DNA of 64,000 nucleotides, from positions 270,539 to 334,538 of the forward strand of contig NZ_JAEHOI010000005.1 in NCBI RefSeq assembly GCF_016522535.1. The letters run 5' to 3'. Below the pieces are notes generated by a model. It had not been told where the DNA came from. It did not search any database and saw only the letters and a program-made list of their open reading frames with translations. Position 1 is the stretch's first letter. The number at the start of each line of letters is the position of its first letter. The DNA is from Leucobacter edaphi (GTDB lineage Bacteria; Actinomycetota; Actinomycetes; Actinomycetales; Microbacteriaceae). A program made the position numbers and the translations under genes. Positions 19,410 through 29,434 of the stretch are shown here, one piece after another.

Positions 19410-20696
19410 CTATGGGGCGACGGTCGGAAGAAAACGCGGGATCCACCGAGCGAACCCGGCAGCTCCGAGCACCGCGACCAGACCGACGGCGCCCGCGGCG
19501 AGCGGCAGCGAGGCGATCGCGATCGCGGACACCCCCAGCGGGATCACCGCGCCGCCGAAGTCCACGAGCGTGCGCCACGCACCGAGGAACGGCGCCGGCT
19601 CCTCGCGCGGGGCGAGGTCCGCTCCGAGGGTGAGGATGATCCCGCTCGACAGCCCGTTTCCGATCCCGATCACGACCGCACTCGCGATCAGCCACGGGAC
19701 CGCGGCGGGTGAGTCGTGGGTGAGGGCGAGGGCGAAGAAGCTGAGGGCCATCGCGATCGTCGGGGGCAGCGCCGCCCACATCCGCCCGAATCGGTCGGTG
19801 ATCTGGCCCCCGAGGTAGAAGAGCGCGAAGTCGATCGTGCCAGAGAGTCCCATCACGAGGGCGACGCCCGCGGGGTCGAGGCCGATCGAGACGCCCCAGA
19901 GCGGGAGCAGCACGTCTTTCACCGCGCGCAGCCCGGAGAGGATCGCCGCCGATCCGCCCACGCGCCACAGCGCGGACCCGTGCGCGCGCACCGCTCCGAT
20001 GATGCCGCTCGACCCCCGCGCGGCCGCCGCGGCAGCTCCCGCTCCTGAGCCGCCCTGCCCCGCGGCCGGGCGAGCGGATCCGACCCCCGATCCGGCTTCG
20101 CTGGGCGCGGGAAGCGGAACGACGCGCTCCGGATCGGGGGCGAAACCGACGAGCAGCGCGGTGAGCACGAGGCACCCGGCGAACGCCCACACGGCGCTCA
20201 GCGGGTCACCCGTCGCGGCGACGAGTCCCGCGGCGAGGAACGGCCCGGCGAAGCGGCCGAGGCGGTGGGAACCGCCGATCAGCGCGAGCGCCCGCGCCCG
20301 AAAGGCGAAGGGGACGCGCGTCGTCATGAAGGAGTGCCTGGCGAGCCCGAAGGTCGCGGCGGCAAAGCCCACGACGAACACGGCCACCGCGAGCACCCCG
20401 AGGCTCGGGGCGAACAGCACGCCGAGAACTCCGAGCAGGGCGACCCCGGCCGCCACGAGCATCGCGATGCGCTCCCCCGCGCGGGCGACGAGCCAGCTGG
20501 CCGGGAGATTCCCGACGAGCTGGCCGATCACCATTGTCGATGCGATCAGCCCGGAAAGCCCGAGGCTCGCCCCCATGCGCACGGCGAGGACGGGGATGAG
20601 CGGCATGAGCGCGCTCTGTCCGAGCGTGTACAGGATCGTCGGTCCGTACATGCTGGGTGCCATTCGCAGCAGGATGTGGCGCAGGGAATTCGTCAT
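19410..20696 (-). CDS. MFS transporter
   Basis: Major facilitator carrier of about 428 residues with twelve predicted helices and a Gly/Ala-rich central cytosolic loop (about residues 195-230). The segment GERIAMLVAAG after TM2 sits at the position of the loop-2 motif, and FGLARHSFMTTRVPFAFRARAL is a plausible motif in TM5/loop. The start at 20694-20696 (MTNSLRHILL) is chosen for good membrane topology; no Shine-Dalgarno is evident and two upstream ATGs are possible. It is divergent from the XRE regulator, whose start is ~160 bases away, so that regulator may control it. Substrate unknown. Confidence 0.82.
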   Translation of the reverse strand: MTNSLRHILLRMAPSMYGPTILYTLGQSALMPLIPVLAVRMGASLGLSGLIASTMVIGQLVGNLPASWLVARAGERIAMLVAAGVALLGVLGVLFAPSLGVLAVAVFVVGFAAATFGLARHSFMTTRVPFAFRARALALIGGSHRLGRFAGPFLAAGLVAATGDPLSAVWAFAGCLVLTALLVGFAPDPERVVPLPAPSEAGSGVGSARPAAGQGGSGAGAAAAAARGSSGIIGAVRAHGSALWRVGGSAAILSGLRAVKDVLLPLWGVSIGLDPAGVALVMGLSGTIDFALFYLGGQITDRFGRMWAALPPTIAMALSFFALALTHDSPAAVPWLIASAVVIGIGNGLSSGIILTLGADLAPREEPAPFLGAWRTLVDFGGAVIPLGVSAIAIASLPLAAGAVGLVAVLGAAGFARWIPRFLPTVAP

Positions 20697-20859
20697 CGGA
20701 GTCCCAGAGTATCGGCGCCAGGGTGCCATGAGCGCGGGGAAGGCGCTCCACATTGACGAGTCGATCGGCAGGGAGTTTGAGTCGTTCGCCTCACGAAATG
20801 GCGCGGCCTGTGCATCTGCGACCTGGCATCTCACCCATATTTCACCCCAATCTGGTTCG

Positions 20860-21189
20860 GTGCCGAAAATTCACTCCGACGCCGCCGCCGAGATCGGGCG
20901 CAGAATCCGCGCCCGCCGACATCGCCTCGCGCTCTCGCTCGAGGACCTCGGAGACCTCTCGGGGGTGAGCTGGACCACCGTCGGGAAGATCGAACGAGGC
21001 GCGCAGAGCCCGTCGGCGGAGACGATCGTCCGTCTCGCGCACGCGCTCGAACTCGACGCAGGCGAGCTTCTCACCGGGATCTCGATCGAGGACTACGGAC
21101 GCGAGGAGCGCCGATTCACCGCCCGCGATTTCATTTCGGCTCAGACGGTCCGCGCTGCCCGGATCGTCGAAGCGCGGAGAGCACGGTGA
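20860..21189 (+). CDS. XRE-family helix-turn-helix regulator
   Basis: DNA-binding protein of 109 residues. The HTH spans about residues 9-65: IGRRIRARRHRLALSLEDLG, then SGVSWTTVGKIERG and PSAETIVRLAHALEL, a standard XRE pattern. The remaining ~40 residues are charged with no second domain. The GTG at 20860 is chosen as the nearest start before the domain. It is divergent from the MFS gene and its 3' end overlaps the convergent methyltransferase gene by 59 bases. Confidence 0.82.
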   Translation: MPKIHSDAAAEIGRRIRARRHRLALSLEDLGDLSGVSWTTVGKIERGAQSPSAETIVRLAHALELDAGELLTGISIEDYGREERRFTARDFISAQTVRAARIVEARRAR

Positions 21190-22327
21190 AGGTGCGGTCC
21201 CTCGCCACCTGACGCGTCGGCCCGATCGCCCGCTCCACGAGCGGTCGATAGCCGAGATGCGAGTTGAACACGAGCCGCAGTTCGCCCCCCGGCGCGAGCG
21301 CGCGGGAACAGGCGCGGATCAGCCGGTGCGCGACTCCGGCGTGGACGAGCGCGCCGCTGTGGAACGGCGGGTTGAGCAGGATCAGCTCGGCCCAGCCGTC
21401 CGGGATCTCCTCGACGCCGTCGGCGCGAACGACCTCGACGCGCTCGCCCACTCCCGCAGCGTCGGCCGTGGCCCTGGTGGCCCGTACCGCGGCCGCGGAC
21501 TGGTCCGTCGCGATCACGCGGGCGTGCGGGCGCGCGAGTGCCGCGGACACGGCGAGCGAGCCGTTGCCGCACCCGAGGTCGACGATCCGGGTCGCCCGAG
21601 GCGCAGCGTCCTCGAGTCCCGCGAGGAGGAGCCTGCTGCCGTGGTCCAGTGTGGCGCCCCCGAACGTCGCGCCGAAGGCAGCGAGCCGGAAGCCGAGCTC
21701 GGGGTCGTCGTCCCAGCGCGGGAAACCAGGCGAGGTCTCCGGGGCCGGCCGCGCGCCCCGCGCGGTCAGGACGCGCGCCTTCCGCGCGCCGAGACCGGCC
21801 GAGACCTCCGAAAAATGCTGGGACAGGACGTCGTTCATGGAGCGGCTCATGTGCTTGACCCGGCCGCCCGCGTACAGGATCGCGTCGGGCGCCGCGAAGC
21901 GCGCGACCGCCTCCGCGATCTCGTCAAGCGCGTCGAGCGAGCGCGGGAGCTGCAGCAGCACCACGCGCGCGCCATCCAGCAGGCCCGCTTCGAGCGGCAG
22001 AGAGCGGATCCGGTCCGCGACACCCGCGCGCTCAGCGTTCCCGGCGAGCGCGCGCTCGCCGAGGAGGGGATCCTGATGGACGCGAATATCGGTGGCTCCG
22101 AGGACGAGCGCGGCCCCGACGGCGAGCGCCCCGTGGCGATCGCCGATCACGGCGAGCTCGCCCGGGGCGACGCCGCGGATCCGATCGGCAGCGGTGGCGA
22201 GCAGGAGCTCGTCGGCCGCGTCGTGCGCCTGCAGTTCTGCGGCGTCGAAGTCCGGTTCGCGCGAGAGCGCCGCGAACACCTCGGCGAGGCCCGGCGGCGT
22301 CTCCGGGACACCGCGAGGCTCGCTCAC
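21131..22327 (-). CDS. RlmG/RsmC-like class I methyltransferase
   Basis: SAM-dependent methyltransferase of about 398 residues with two Rossmann-like halves, as in RsmC/RlmG rRNA guanine-N2 methyltransferases. The N-terminal half is degenerate. The C-terminal half has the SAM motif IVDLGCGNGSLAV (about residues 240-252) and the catalytic LLNPPFHSG (about residues 315-323), the NPPF signature of amino-group methylation on bases. The GTG at 22325-22327 overlaps the hspR stop as GTGA; a GTG nine bases earlier is the alternative. Which rRNA nucleotide is modified is inference only. Confidence 0.85.
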   Translation of the reverse strand: MSEPRGVPETPPGLAEVFAALSREPDFDAAELQAHDAADELLLATAADRIRGVAPGELAVIGDRHGALAVGAALVLGATDIRVHQDPLLGERALAGNAERAGVADRIRSLPLEAGLLDGARVVLLQLPRSLDALDEIAEAVARFAAPDAILYAGGRVKHMSRSMNDVLSQHFSEVSAGLGARKARVLTARGARPAPETSPGFPRWDDDPELGFRLAAFGATFGGATLDHGSRLLLAGLEDAAPRATRIVDLGCGNGSLAVSAALARPHARVIATDQSAAAVRATRATADAAGVGERVEVVRADGVEEIPDGWAELILLNPPFHSGALVHAGVAHRLIRACSRALAPGGELRLVFNSHLGYRPLVERAIGPTRQVARDRTFTVLSALRRSGQRGPSEPK

Positions 22328-22746
22328 GGGCGCCACACGACGACTTCGGAGCTGCGCCGAACCCGCGTGCCGCGGCGCAGCGTGACGACCTCGCCGCCCG
22401 CGCCGCCCGCCGCGAAAACACGGCGCTCGGGGCGCTGCAAGCGCTCCTCGGAGAGTGCGCGCTCGAGCTCGCGGACGTGCTCCTCGAGCTCGCGGACGCG
22501 ATTCTCGAGCTTCAGCACTCGCCGGATGCCCTCCAGGCTCAGGCCTTCGGCGGAGAGCCTGCCGACCTCCTGCAGCTGCGAGACGTCGTGCAGGGAGTAC
22601 CGCCGGGTGTTCCCCGCGGTGCGCTTCGGGGAGACGAGCCCGATCCGGTCGTACTGGCGGAGCGTCTGCGGGTGCAGTTCCGCGAGCTCGGCGGCCGCCG
22701 CGATCGCGAACACGGGGGTGTATCGATCCATCTGAGGGGGAACCAC
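22324..22746 (-). CDS. hspR: heat-shock repressor HspR (MerR family)
   Basis: Repressor of about 140 residues that binds HAIR inverted repeats, typically with DnaK as co-repressor. The MerR HTH is clear: FAIAAAAELAELHPQTLRQYDRIGLVSPKRTAGNTRRYS. A coiled-coil helix (LENRVRELEEHVRELERAL) follows. The GTG at 22744-22746 has AAAGGAG about 9 bases upstream; the ATG five codons later has none. It is the last heat-shock gene of the run dnaK-grpE-dnaJ-hspR, and HAIR sites are visible before dnaK and clpB. The C-terminal ~35 residues are Arg/Gly-rich. Confidence 0.93.
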   Translation of the reverse strand: MVPPQMDRYTPVFAIAAAAELAELHPQTLRQYDRIGLVSPKRTAGNTRRYSLHDVSQLQEVGRLSAEGLSLEGIRRVLKLENRVRELEEHVRELERALSEERLQRPERRVFAAGGAGGEVVTLRRGTRVRRSSEVVVWRP

Positions 22747-22819
22747 GTCTCGTCTCCTTTCCAGCGGTATTGCGTTGTCTGGGTCCTCGTCCGCGGTACC
22801 GACGAGGGCATTCGAGTGT

Positions 22820-22862
22820 CCCCTGATCCTGGCCGCTTTTAAAATCGTGGCCGGATCAGGGG
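22820..22862. terminator. hairpin in dnaJ-hspR gap
   Basis: CCCCTGATCC-GGCC (22820-22834) pairs with GGCC-GGATCAGGGG (22849-22862), 14 bp with one bulged T and a 14-base AT-rich loop. Placed 18 bases after the dnaJ stop on the minus strand, it may attenuate read-through into hspR or stabilise the upstream mRNA. No HAIR site is seen in this 134-base gap. Confidence 0.5.
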
Positions 22863-22880
22863 AAACTCAAAAATCTGGGG

Positions 22881-23834
22881 CTAGCCCCTGGCGCGCGCGA
22901 GCAGATCCTCGCGCGGGTTCTCCTTCGGTTCGACGGCGCGGAAGGCCTCGAGGGCCTCCTTCGCCTCGTCCGAGAGGTGCGACGGGACGACCACCTGGAC
23001 CTCGGCGAGCAGGTCGCCGGTGCCCTTCGAGCTCTTCACGCCGCGGCCCTTCACGCGCAGCACGCGGCCGCTCGGGGTTCCGGGCTGCACGCGCAGCTTG
23101 ACGGTCGGGCCGCCGAGCGTCGGCACCTCGACGGTCGCGCCGAGCGCGGCCTCCGAGAACGTGACCGGGAGCTTCAGGCGCAGGTTCTGGCCGTCGCGCT
23201 CGAACACCGGGTGCTTGCGCACCGTGACCGTGAGGATAATGTCCCCCGCCGGTCCGCCGTTCGGGCTCGGTTCGCCCTTGCCTCGCACCTTGATCTTTTG
23301 CCCGTCGGAGACGCCGGCGGGAATCTTGACCTTGACCGAGCCGGTCGAGGCCTCGAGCGTCACGGTCTTGCCCTGCACGGCCGTCTCGAAGTCGAGGGTC
23401 GTGGTGGCGTGGATGTCCCTTCCGGGCTGCGGACCGCGCGGGGCCCCGCCGCCGAACATCCCGAAGATGTCCTCGAAGTTCTGGCCGCCACCCGACTGCT
23501 GGTAGCTGAAGTTGCCCCGGCCTCCGCCGAACATGCCTCCGAATACGTCCTCGAAACCCTGTCCGCCGCCACCGCCCGAGGTGAAGCGGGCGCCGCCCGC
23601 TCCCATCGCACGGATCTGGTCGTACTCGGCGCGCTCCTCCTTGTCGGAGAGCACCGAGTACGCCTCGCTGATCTCCTTGAAACGCGCCTCCGCTGCGGCA
23701 TCGCCCGGATTGGAGTCCGGGTGGTACTTCCGCGCGAGCTTGCGATAGGCCTTCTTCAGCTCAGCATCGCTGACGTCTTTTGAGACGCCGAGGATCTGGT
23801 AAAAGTCCTTCTCGAGCCAATCCTGACTAGCCAT
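22881..23834 (-). CDS. dnaJ: DnaJ-type co-chaperone without zinc finger (CbpA-like)
   Basis: Co-chaperone of 317 residues that stimulates DnaK ATPase. The J domain (about residues 9-76) holds the essential HPD in KYHPDSNPG. A Gly/Phe-rich region follows (about residues 80-130), then the DnaJ C-terminal substrate domains. The four CxxCxGxG zinc repeats of classical DnaJ are absent, so this is the CbpA/type II form. Its start overlaps the end of grpE by 8 bases. It is the third gene of the dnaK operon. Confidence 0.93.
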   Translation of the reverse strand: MASQDWLEKDFYQILGVSKDVSDAELKKAYRKLARKYHPDSNPGDAAAEARFKEISEAYSVLSDKEERAEYDQIRAMGAGGARFTSGGGGGQGFEDVFGGMFGGGRGNFSYQQSGGGQNFEDIFGMFGGGAPRGPQPGRDIHATTTLDFETAVQGKTVTLEASTGSVKVKIPAGVSDGQKIKVRGKGEPSPNGGPAGDIILTVTVRKHPVFERDGQNLRLKLPVTFSEAALGATVEVPTLGGPTVKLRVQPGTPSGRVLRVKGRGVKSSKGTGDLLAEVQVVVPSHLSDEAKEALEAFRAVEPKENPREDLLARARG

Positions 23835-24429
23835 CAGCCCCCACCGCCACCGCTACCTTGGCGGGGCGCAGTTCGACGTCGCCGATCCGGTAGCCCCGCT
23901 CGATCACATCGAGGACGGTGTCCTGCTCGGTTCCGGGAACGGGCACCTGGGCGATCGCCTCGTGGATCTGCGGATCGAAGGGCTCGCCCTTCTCGCCGTA
24001 GGCCTCGAGTCCGAGTCGCTCGAGCGAGCCCCGAATCTTCTGCGCGATCGTGGCGAACGCGGTTCCCTCTTCGAGGTCGCCGTGCTGTTCGGCCCGATCG
24101 AGATCGTCCAGCACCGGCAGGAGCGCCGATACTGCGACCGCGGTTGCCCGCTGCTTCTCGATAACCGCGTTGGCCTCGGTCCGCTTGCGGTAGTTCGCGT
24201 ACTCCGCGGTCAGACGTCGCAGATCGTCGAGGTACGGGTTGTCGGAACCGGCGGCTTCGCCGTCGGCCTCCGCCGCCTCGCTGCTCTGCTCTGCGCCCAG
24301 GATGTCGTCGACGGTGAGGTCTTCGCCCTGCGGCGCGGGGCCGGAGGCACCGGCCTCCGGCCCCGCTGCGGGAACCTCATCGCGCGGCTCGTCTCCCGAG
24401 CCCTGTGCGTGCTGCTCCTCGTGCGTCAT
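23827..24429 (-). CDS. grpE: nucleotide exchange factor GrpE
   Basis: Exchange factor of 200 residues that releases ADP from DnaK. An acidic, Ala/Gly-rich N-terminal tail (about 60 residues) precedes the long helix (LRRLTAEYANYRKRTEANAVIEKQRA) and the beta domain with GEPFDPQIHEAIAQVP and RGYRIGDVELRPAKVAV, the GrpE signature. It starts two bases after the dnaK stop and overlaps dnaJ, so the three are co-translated. Confidence 0.95.
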   Translation of the reverse strand: MTHEEQHAQGSGDEPRDEVPAAGPEAGASGPAPQGEDLTVDDILGAEQSSEAAEADGEAAGSDNPYLDDLRRLTAEYANYRKRTEANAVIEKQRATAVAVSALLPVLDDLDRAEQHGDLEEGTAFATIAQKIRGSLERLGLEAYGEKGEPFDPQIHEAIAQVPVPGTEQDTVLDVIERGYRIGDVELRPAKVAVAVGADG

Positions 24430-24431
24430 GG

Positions 24432-26345
<1,914 letters not shown>

Positions 26346-26384
26346 CTAGGGGGCAAGAGTCGGGGACCTTCGCGTCCACCAAAC

Positions 26385-26467
26385 CCTGAGCCTCATGCAC
26401 TCAAGTTTACCGAGCGGCACGATTCAGTCAAGCCGGTTTGGGTGAACTTGAGTCGAATACACTCAAC
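26385..26467 (-). promoter_or_regulatory. dnaK promoter with two HAIR elements
   Basis: On the minus strand, -35 TTGACT (26426-26431) and -10 TAAACT (26404-26409) are 16 bases apart. A near-perfect HAIR (CTTGAGT 26447-26453, N7, ACTCAAC 26461-26467) lies just upstream of the -35. A weaker copy (CCTGAGC 26385-26391, N7, ACTCAAG 26399-26405) overlaps the -10. This arrangement fits HspR repression. The rest of the ~280-base gap holds the dnaK leader and the UMF1-family gene upstream region. Confidence 0.85.
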
Positions 26468-26562
26468 TCTCAGCTTCCATTGATTCATGGCGCGATCAGG
26501 CCTCCGTAACACCTGCCCCAAATCGTTGCCCTCCGGACTCCTTCGCTCGATACGCTGAACCC

Positions 26563-27987
26563 ATGAGCGACCTCCCCGCCTCCCCCACCCCCACTTCCCC
26601 CGAGGGTTCCGGGGCAGACGCCGCAACCGCGGCGACTCCTGGTCACCCCGCCACAGGAGCGTTCTCCGCTCCGGCCGCTCCCCTGGAGCCGGCGAAGAAG
26701 CGCACTATCTTCGCCTGGTCACTCTGGGACTGGGGGTCCGCCGCGTTCCAGGCGGTCGTCACGACGTTCGTGTTCACCGTCTACCTCACCTCCGGCGCAT
26801 TCGGCGAGGAGGCCGAGGTCTCGGTGAAGCTCGGCTTCGCCCTCACGATCGCCGGCGTCACCATCGCGCTGCTCGCTCCCGTGCTCGGCAAGATCACCGA
26901 CGCCACGGGCAACCGCAAGCACTGGCTCGCCATCACCACGGGCATCACGGTCGCCTGCACCGCGCTCCTCGTGCTCGTCGCCCCGGAGCCGCAGTACCTG
27001 ATCCTCGGCCTGATCCTGCTCGCCATCGGCAACATCGCCTTCGAGTTCGCCGGCGTCAGCTACAACTCCATGCTCAACCAGCTCGCCACCCCCGCAACGC
27101 TCGGCCGCATCTCAGGTTTCGGCTGGGGCATGGGCTACCTCGGCGGGATCGTCCTCCTGAGCCTGGTCCTCGTCGGGTTCATCCTCCCGGAGACCGGCTG
27201 GTTCGGCGTGACGAGCGAGGGCGCCTGGAACGTGCGCGTCGCCATGGTGCTGTGCGCGGTGTGGTTCGCGGTGTTCGCGATCCCGGTGTTCGTCGCGGTC
27301 CCCGAGGTGCCCGCGAACGAGAACAGCAGGGTCACCGGGCTGCTCTCGGGCTACGCGGAACTGTTCCGCAGCATCGCCGGGCTCTGGCGCGGATCCCGCT
27401 CGACGCTCTTCTTCCTCATCTCGAGCGCCGTCTTCCGCGACGGCCTCGCCGGCGTCTTCACCTTCGCGGGGATCATCGCCGCCCGCTCCTTCGACTTCGC
27501 GCCGCAGACCATCATCGTGTTCGCGATCGTGGCCAACGTGGTCTCGGGGGCCGCGACCATCATCGGCGGCTTCCTCGAGGACCGCTTCACGGCGAAGGGC
27601 GTCATCATCACCTCGCTGGCCGCAATGGTGATCGGCATGCTCCTCGTGTTCATGCTCGCCCCGCTCGGCCCCTGGGTGTTCTGGACCTTCGGGCTGCTGT
27701 CCTCGATCTTCGTCGGGCCCGTGCAGGCGGCCAGCCGCAGCTACCTCGCGGCCCGAATCCCGGCCGGTATGGAGGGCGAGATCTTCGGCCTCTACGCCAC
27801 GACCGGGCGCGCGGTCTCCTTCCTCGCCCCGGCGGCGTTCACCGCGGCGGTCGCCCTCGGCGGCACCACCATCTCCGGCACGATCGGCATCGCCCTCGTG
27901 CTGCTCCTCGGCCTCGTCCTGCTCCTCGTCCTGCGCGATCGGAGGCCGGCGGCTTCGCTGCAGGCCGGTCCGGCCAGCGCCGCCTGA
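26563..27987 (+). CDS. UMF1/Atg22-type MFS transporter
   Basis: Membrane protein of 474 residues with about twelve helices. The start of the transport domain, FAWSLWDWGSAAFQAVVTTFVF (about residues 49-70), is the signature of the vacuole-effluxer-like UMF1 branch of MFS, and GNIAFEFAGVSYNSMLNQLA is a second family hallmark. A ~45-residue Pro/Ser/Ala-rich N-terminal tail is likely cytosolic. It is monocistronic and divergent from dnaK. Substrate unknown in bacteria; amino-acid efflux is known for the yeast relative. Confidence 0.88.
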   Translation: MSDLPASPTPTSPEGSGADAATAATPGHPATGAFSAPAAPLEPAKKRTIFAWSLWDWGSAAFQAVVTTFVFTVYLTSGAFGEEAEVSVKLGFALTIAGVTIALLAPVLGKITDATGNRKHWLAITTGITVACTALLVLVAPEPQYLILGLILLAIGNIAFEFAGVSYNSMLNQLATPATLGRISGFGWGMGYLGGIVLLSLVLVGFILPETGWFGVTSEGAWNVRVAMVLCAVWFAVFAIPVFVAVPEVPANENSRVTGLLSGYAELFRSIAGLWRGSRSTLFFLISSAVFRDGLAGVFTFAGIIAARSFDFAPQTIIVFAIVANVVSGAATIIGGFLEDRFTAKGVIITSLAAMVIGMLLVFMLAPLGPWVFWTFGLLSSIFVGPVQAASRSYLAARIPAGMEGEIFGLYATTGRAVSFLAPAAFTAAVALGGTTISGTIGIALVLLLGLVLLLVLRDRRPAASLQAGPASAA

Positions 27988-28012
27988 GTCGTTTCGCGAG
28001 TACCCTGGAGCG

Positions 28013-29329
28013 GTGCCCCGTCCAGATCTCAGCCCCGAGCAGCTCGCCGTCTACGAGCGGATCGAGCACACGCGGGAGCACGTCTTCGTTACCGGCCGAG
28101 CCGGCACGGGCAAGTCGACGATCCTGAACCATCTCTCGTGGAACACGAGCAAGATCATCGCGGTCGCCGCGCCCACGGGCGTCGCTGCCCTGAACGTCGG
28201 CGGCCAGACCCTGCACTCCCTGCTCCGCCTCCCCACCGGGATCATCGCCGATCATGAGCTCGATCAGCCCGCGGAACTCAAGAAGATGCTGGCATCGATC
28301 GACACCCTGGTCATCGACGAGATCTCGATGGTCTCGGCCGATCTGATGGACGCGATCGACCGCTCCCTCCGCCTCGCCCGAGGGAAACGTCACGATCCGT
28401 TCGGCGGGGCCCAGATCATCATGTTCGGCGACCCCTACCAGCTGCCGCCCGTGCCGCCGAGGGATCCGCACGAGCGGGCCTATTTCCACGACACCTACCG
28501 CTCGCTGTGGTTCTTCGACGCGAAGGTGTGGGCCACGACCCCTATGGCGGTGATCGAGCTCACCGAGGTCCACCGGCAGCGGGACGACCGCTTCAAGCAG
28601 ATCCTCGGCGCCGTCCGCCACGGCGTTGTCGAGGCCGATCAGGCCGAGGAACTCAACGCGGCGGGCGCCCGCCCCGCGCCGCGGGACGTGATCACGCTCG
28701 CCACGACGAACGCGACGGTCAACCGGATCAATGCCGAGCGTCTCGCCGAGATCAAGGGGCCGGCCCTCCGCGCCGTCGCCGAGGTGAACGGGGAATTCCG
28801 GGAGAACACCTACCCCGCGGACGAGGTGCTCGAGCTGAAGCCCGGAGCGCAGGTCATGTTCCTCCGCAACGACTCGGACGGCCGCTGGGTGAACGGCACG
28901 ATCGGCACGGTGTCGAAGGTCGACGGAACCGTGTGGGTCGAGGTCGATCGCGAGGAGTTCGAGGTCGAGCCGATGGTGTGGGAGCGGTACCGGTACCGCT
29001 ACGACGCCGAGACGAAGAAGCTCGAGAAGGAGGTCGTGGCCGAGTTCGAGCAGTTCCCGCTGCGGCTCGCCTGGGCCGTCACGGTGCACAAGTCGCAGGG
29101 CCACACCTACGACGCCGCGATCGTGGACCTCGGTCCGCGCGCGTTCAGCGCTGGACAGACCTATGTGGCGCTCAGCCGGGTGCGTTCCCTCGACGGGCTG
29201 TTCCTGAAGCGGCCGCTGCAGCCGCGCGACGTGATCGTCGATCCGAATGTGGTGCGGTTCATGAATTCGCGGGTTGCGGCCGCGGGCGCGGGAACCGCTG
29301 CCGGGGCGAACGGCTCACCCGCGGCCTAG
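28013..29329 (+). CDS. PIF1/RecD-like superfamily 1 DNA helicase
   Basis: ATPase of 438 residues. Motifs in order: Walker A FVTGRAGTGKST (about residues 25-36), VAAPTGVAAL (Ia), LVIDEISMVSADLMD (II, DEIS), GDPYQLPPV (III), and WAVTVHKSQGHTYD (about residue 360) with YVALSRVRSLDGLFLK (V/VI). This set is characteristic of PIF1-type 5'-3' helicases. The GTG start lies 25 bases after the UMF1 gene, so the two may be co-transcribed. Role is likely replication-fork or recombination support; no nuclease or zinc domain is fused. Confidence 0.9.
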   Translation: MPRPDLSPEQLAVYERIEHTREHVFVTGRAGTGKSTILNHLSWNTSKIIAVAAPTGVAALNVGGQTLHSLLRLPTGIIADHELDQPAELKKMLASIDTLVIDEISMVSADLMDAIDRSLRLARGKRHDPFGGAQIIMFGDPYQLPPVPPRDPHERAYFHDTYRSLWFFDAKVWATTPMAVIELTEVHRQRDDRFKQILGAVRHGVVEADQAEELNAAGARPAPRDVITLATTNATVNRINAERLAEIKGPALRAVAEVNGEFRENTYPADEVLELKPGAQVMFLRNDSDGRWVNGTIGTVSKVDGTVWVEVDREEFEVEPMVWERYRYRYDAETKKLEKEVVAEFEQFPLRLAWAVTVHKSQGHTYDAAIVDLGPRAFSAGQTYVALSRVRSLDGLFLKRPLQPRDVIVDPNVVRFMNSRVAAAGAGTAAGANGSPAA

Positions 29330-29434
29330 TCCCTGCGCCGTGCGCTTCGGTGCCGGTGCCGAGACTGGAGCCGGGACCGGAGCCGGCGCGCTGAGGCCCT
29401 CGCTCGCGGGCCCGCCGCGCCCCGGCCTCACCGC

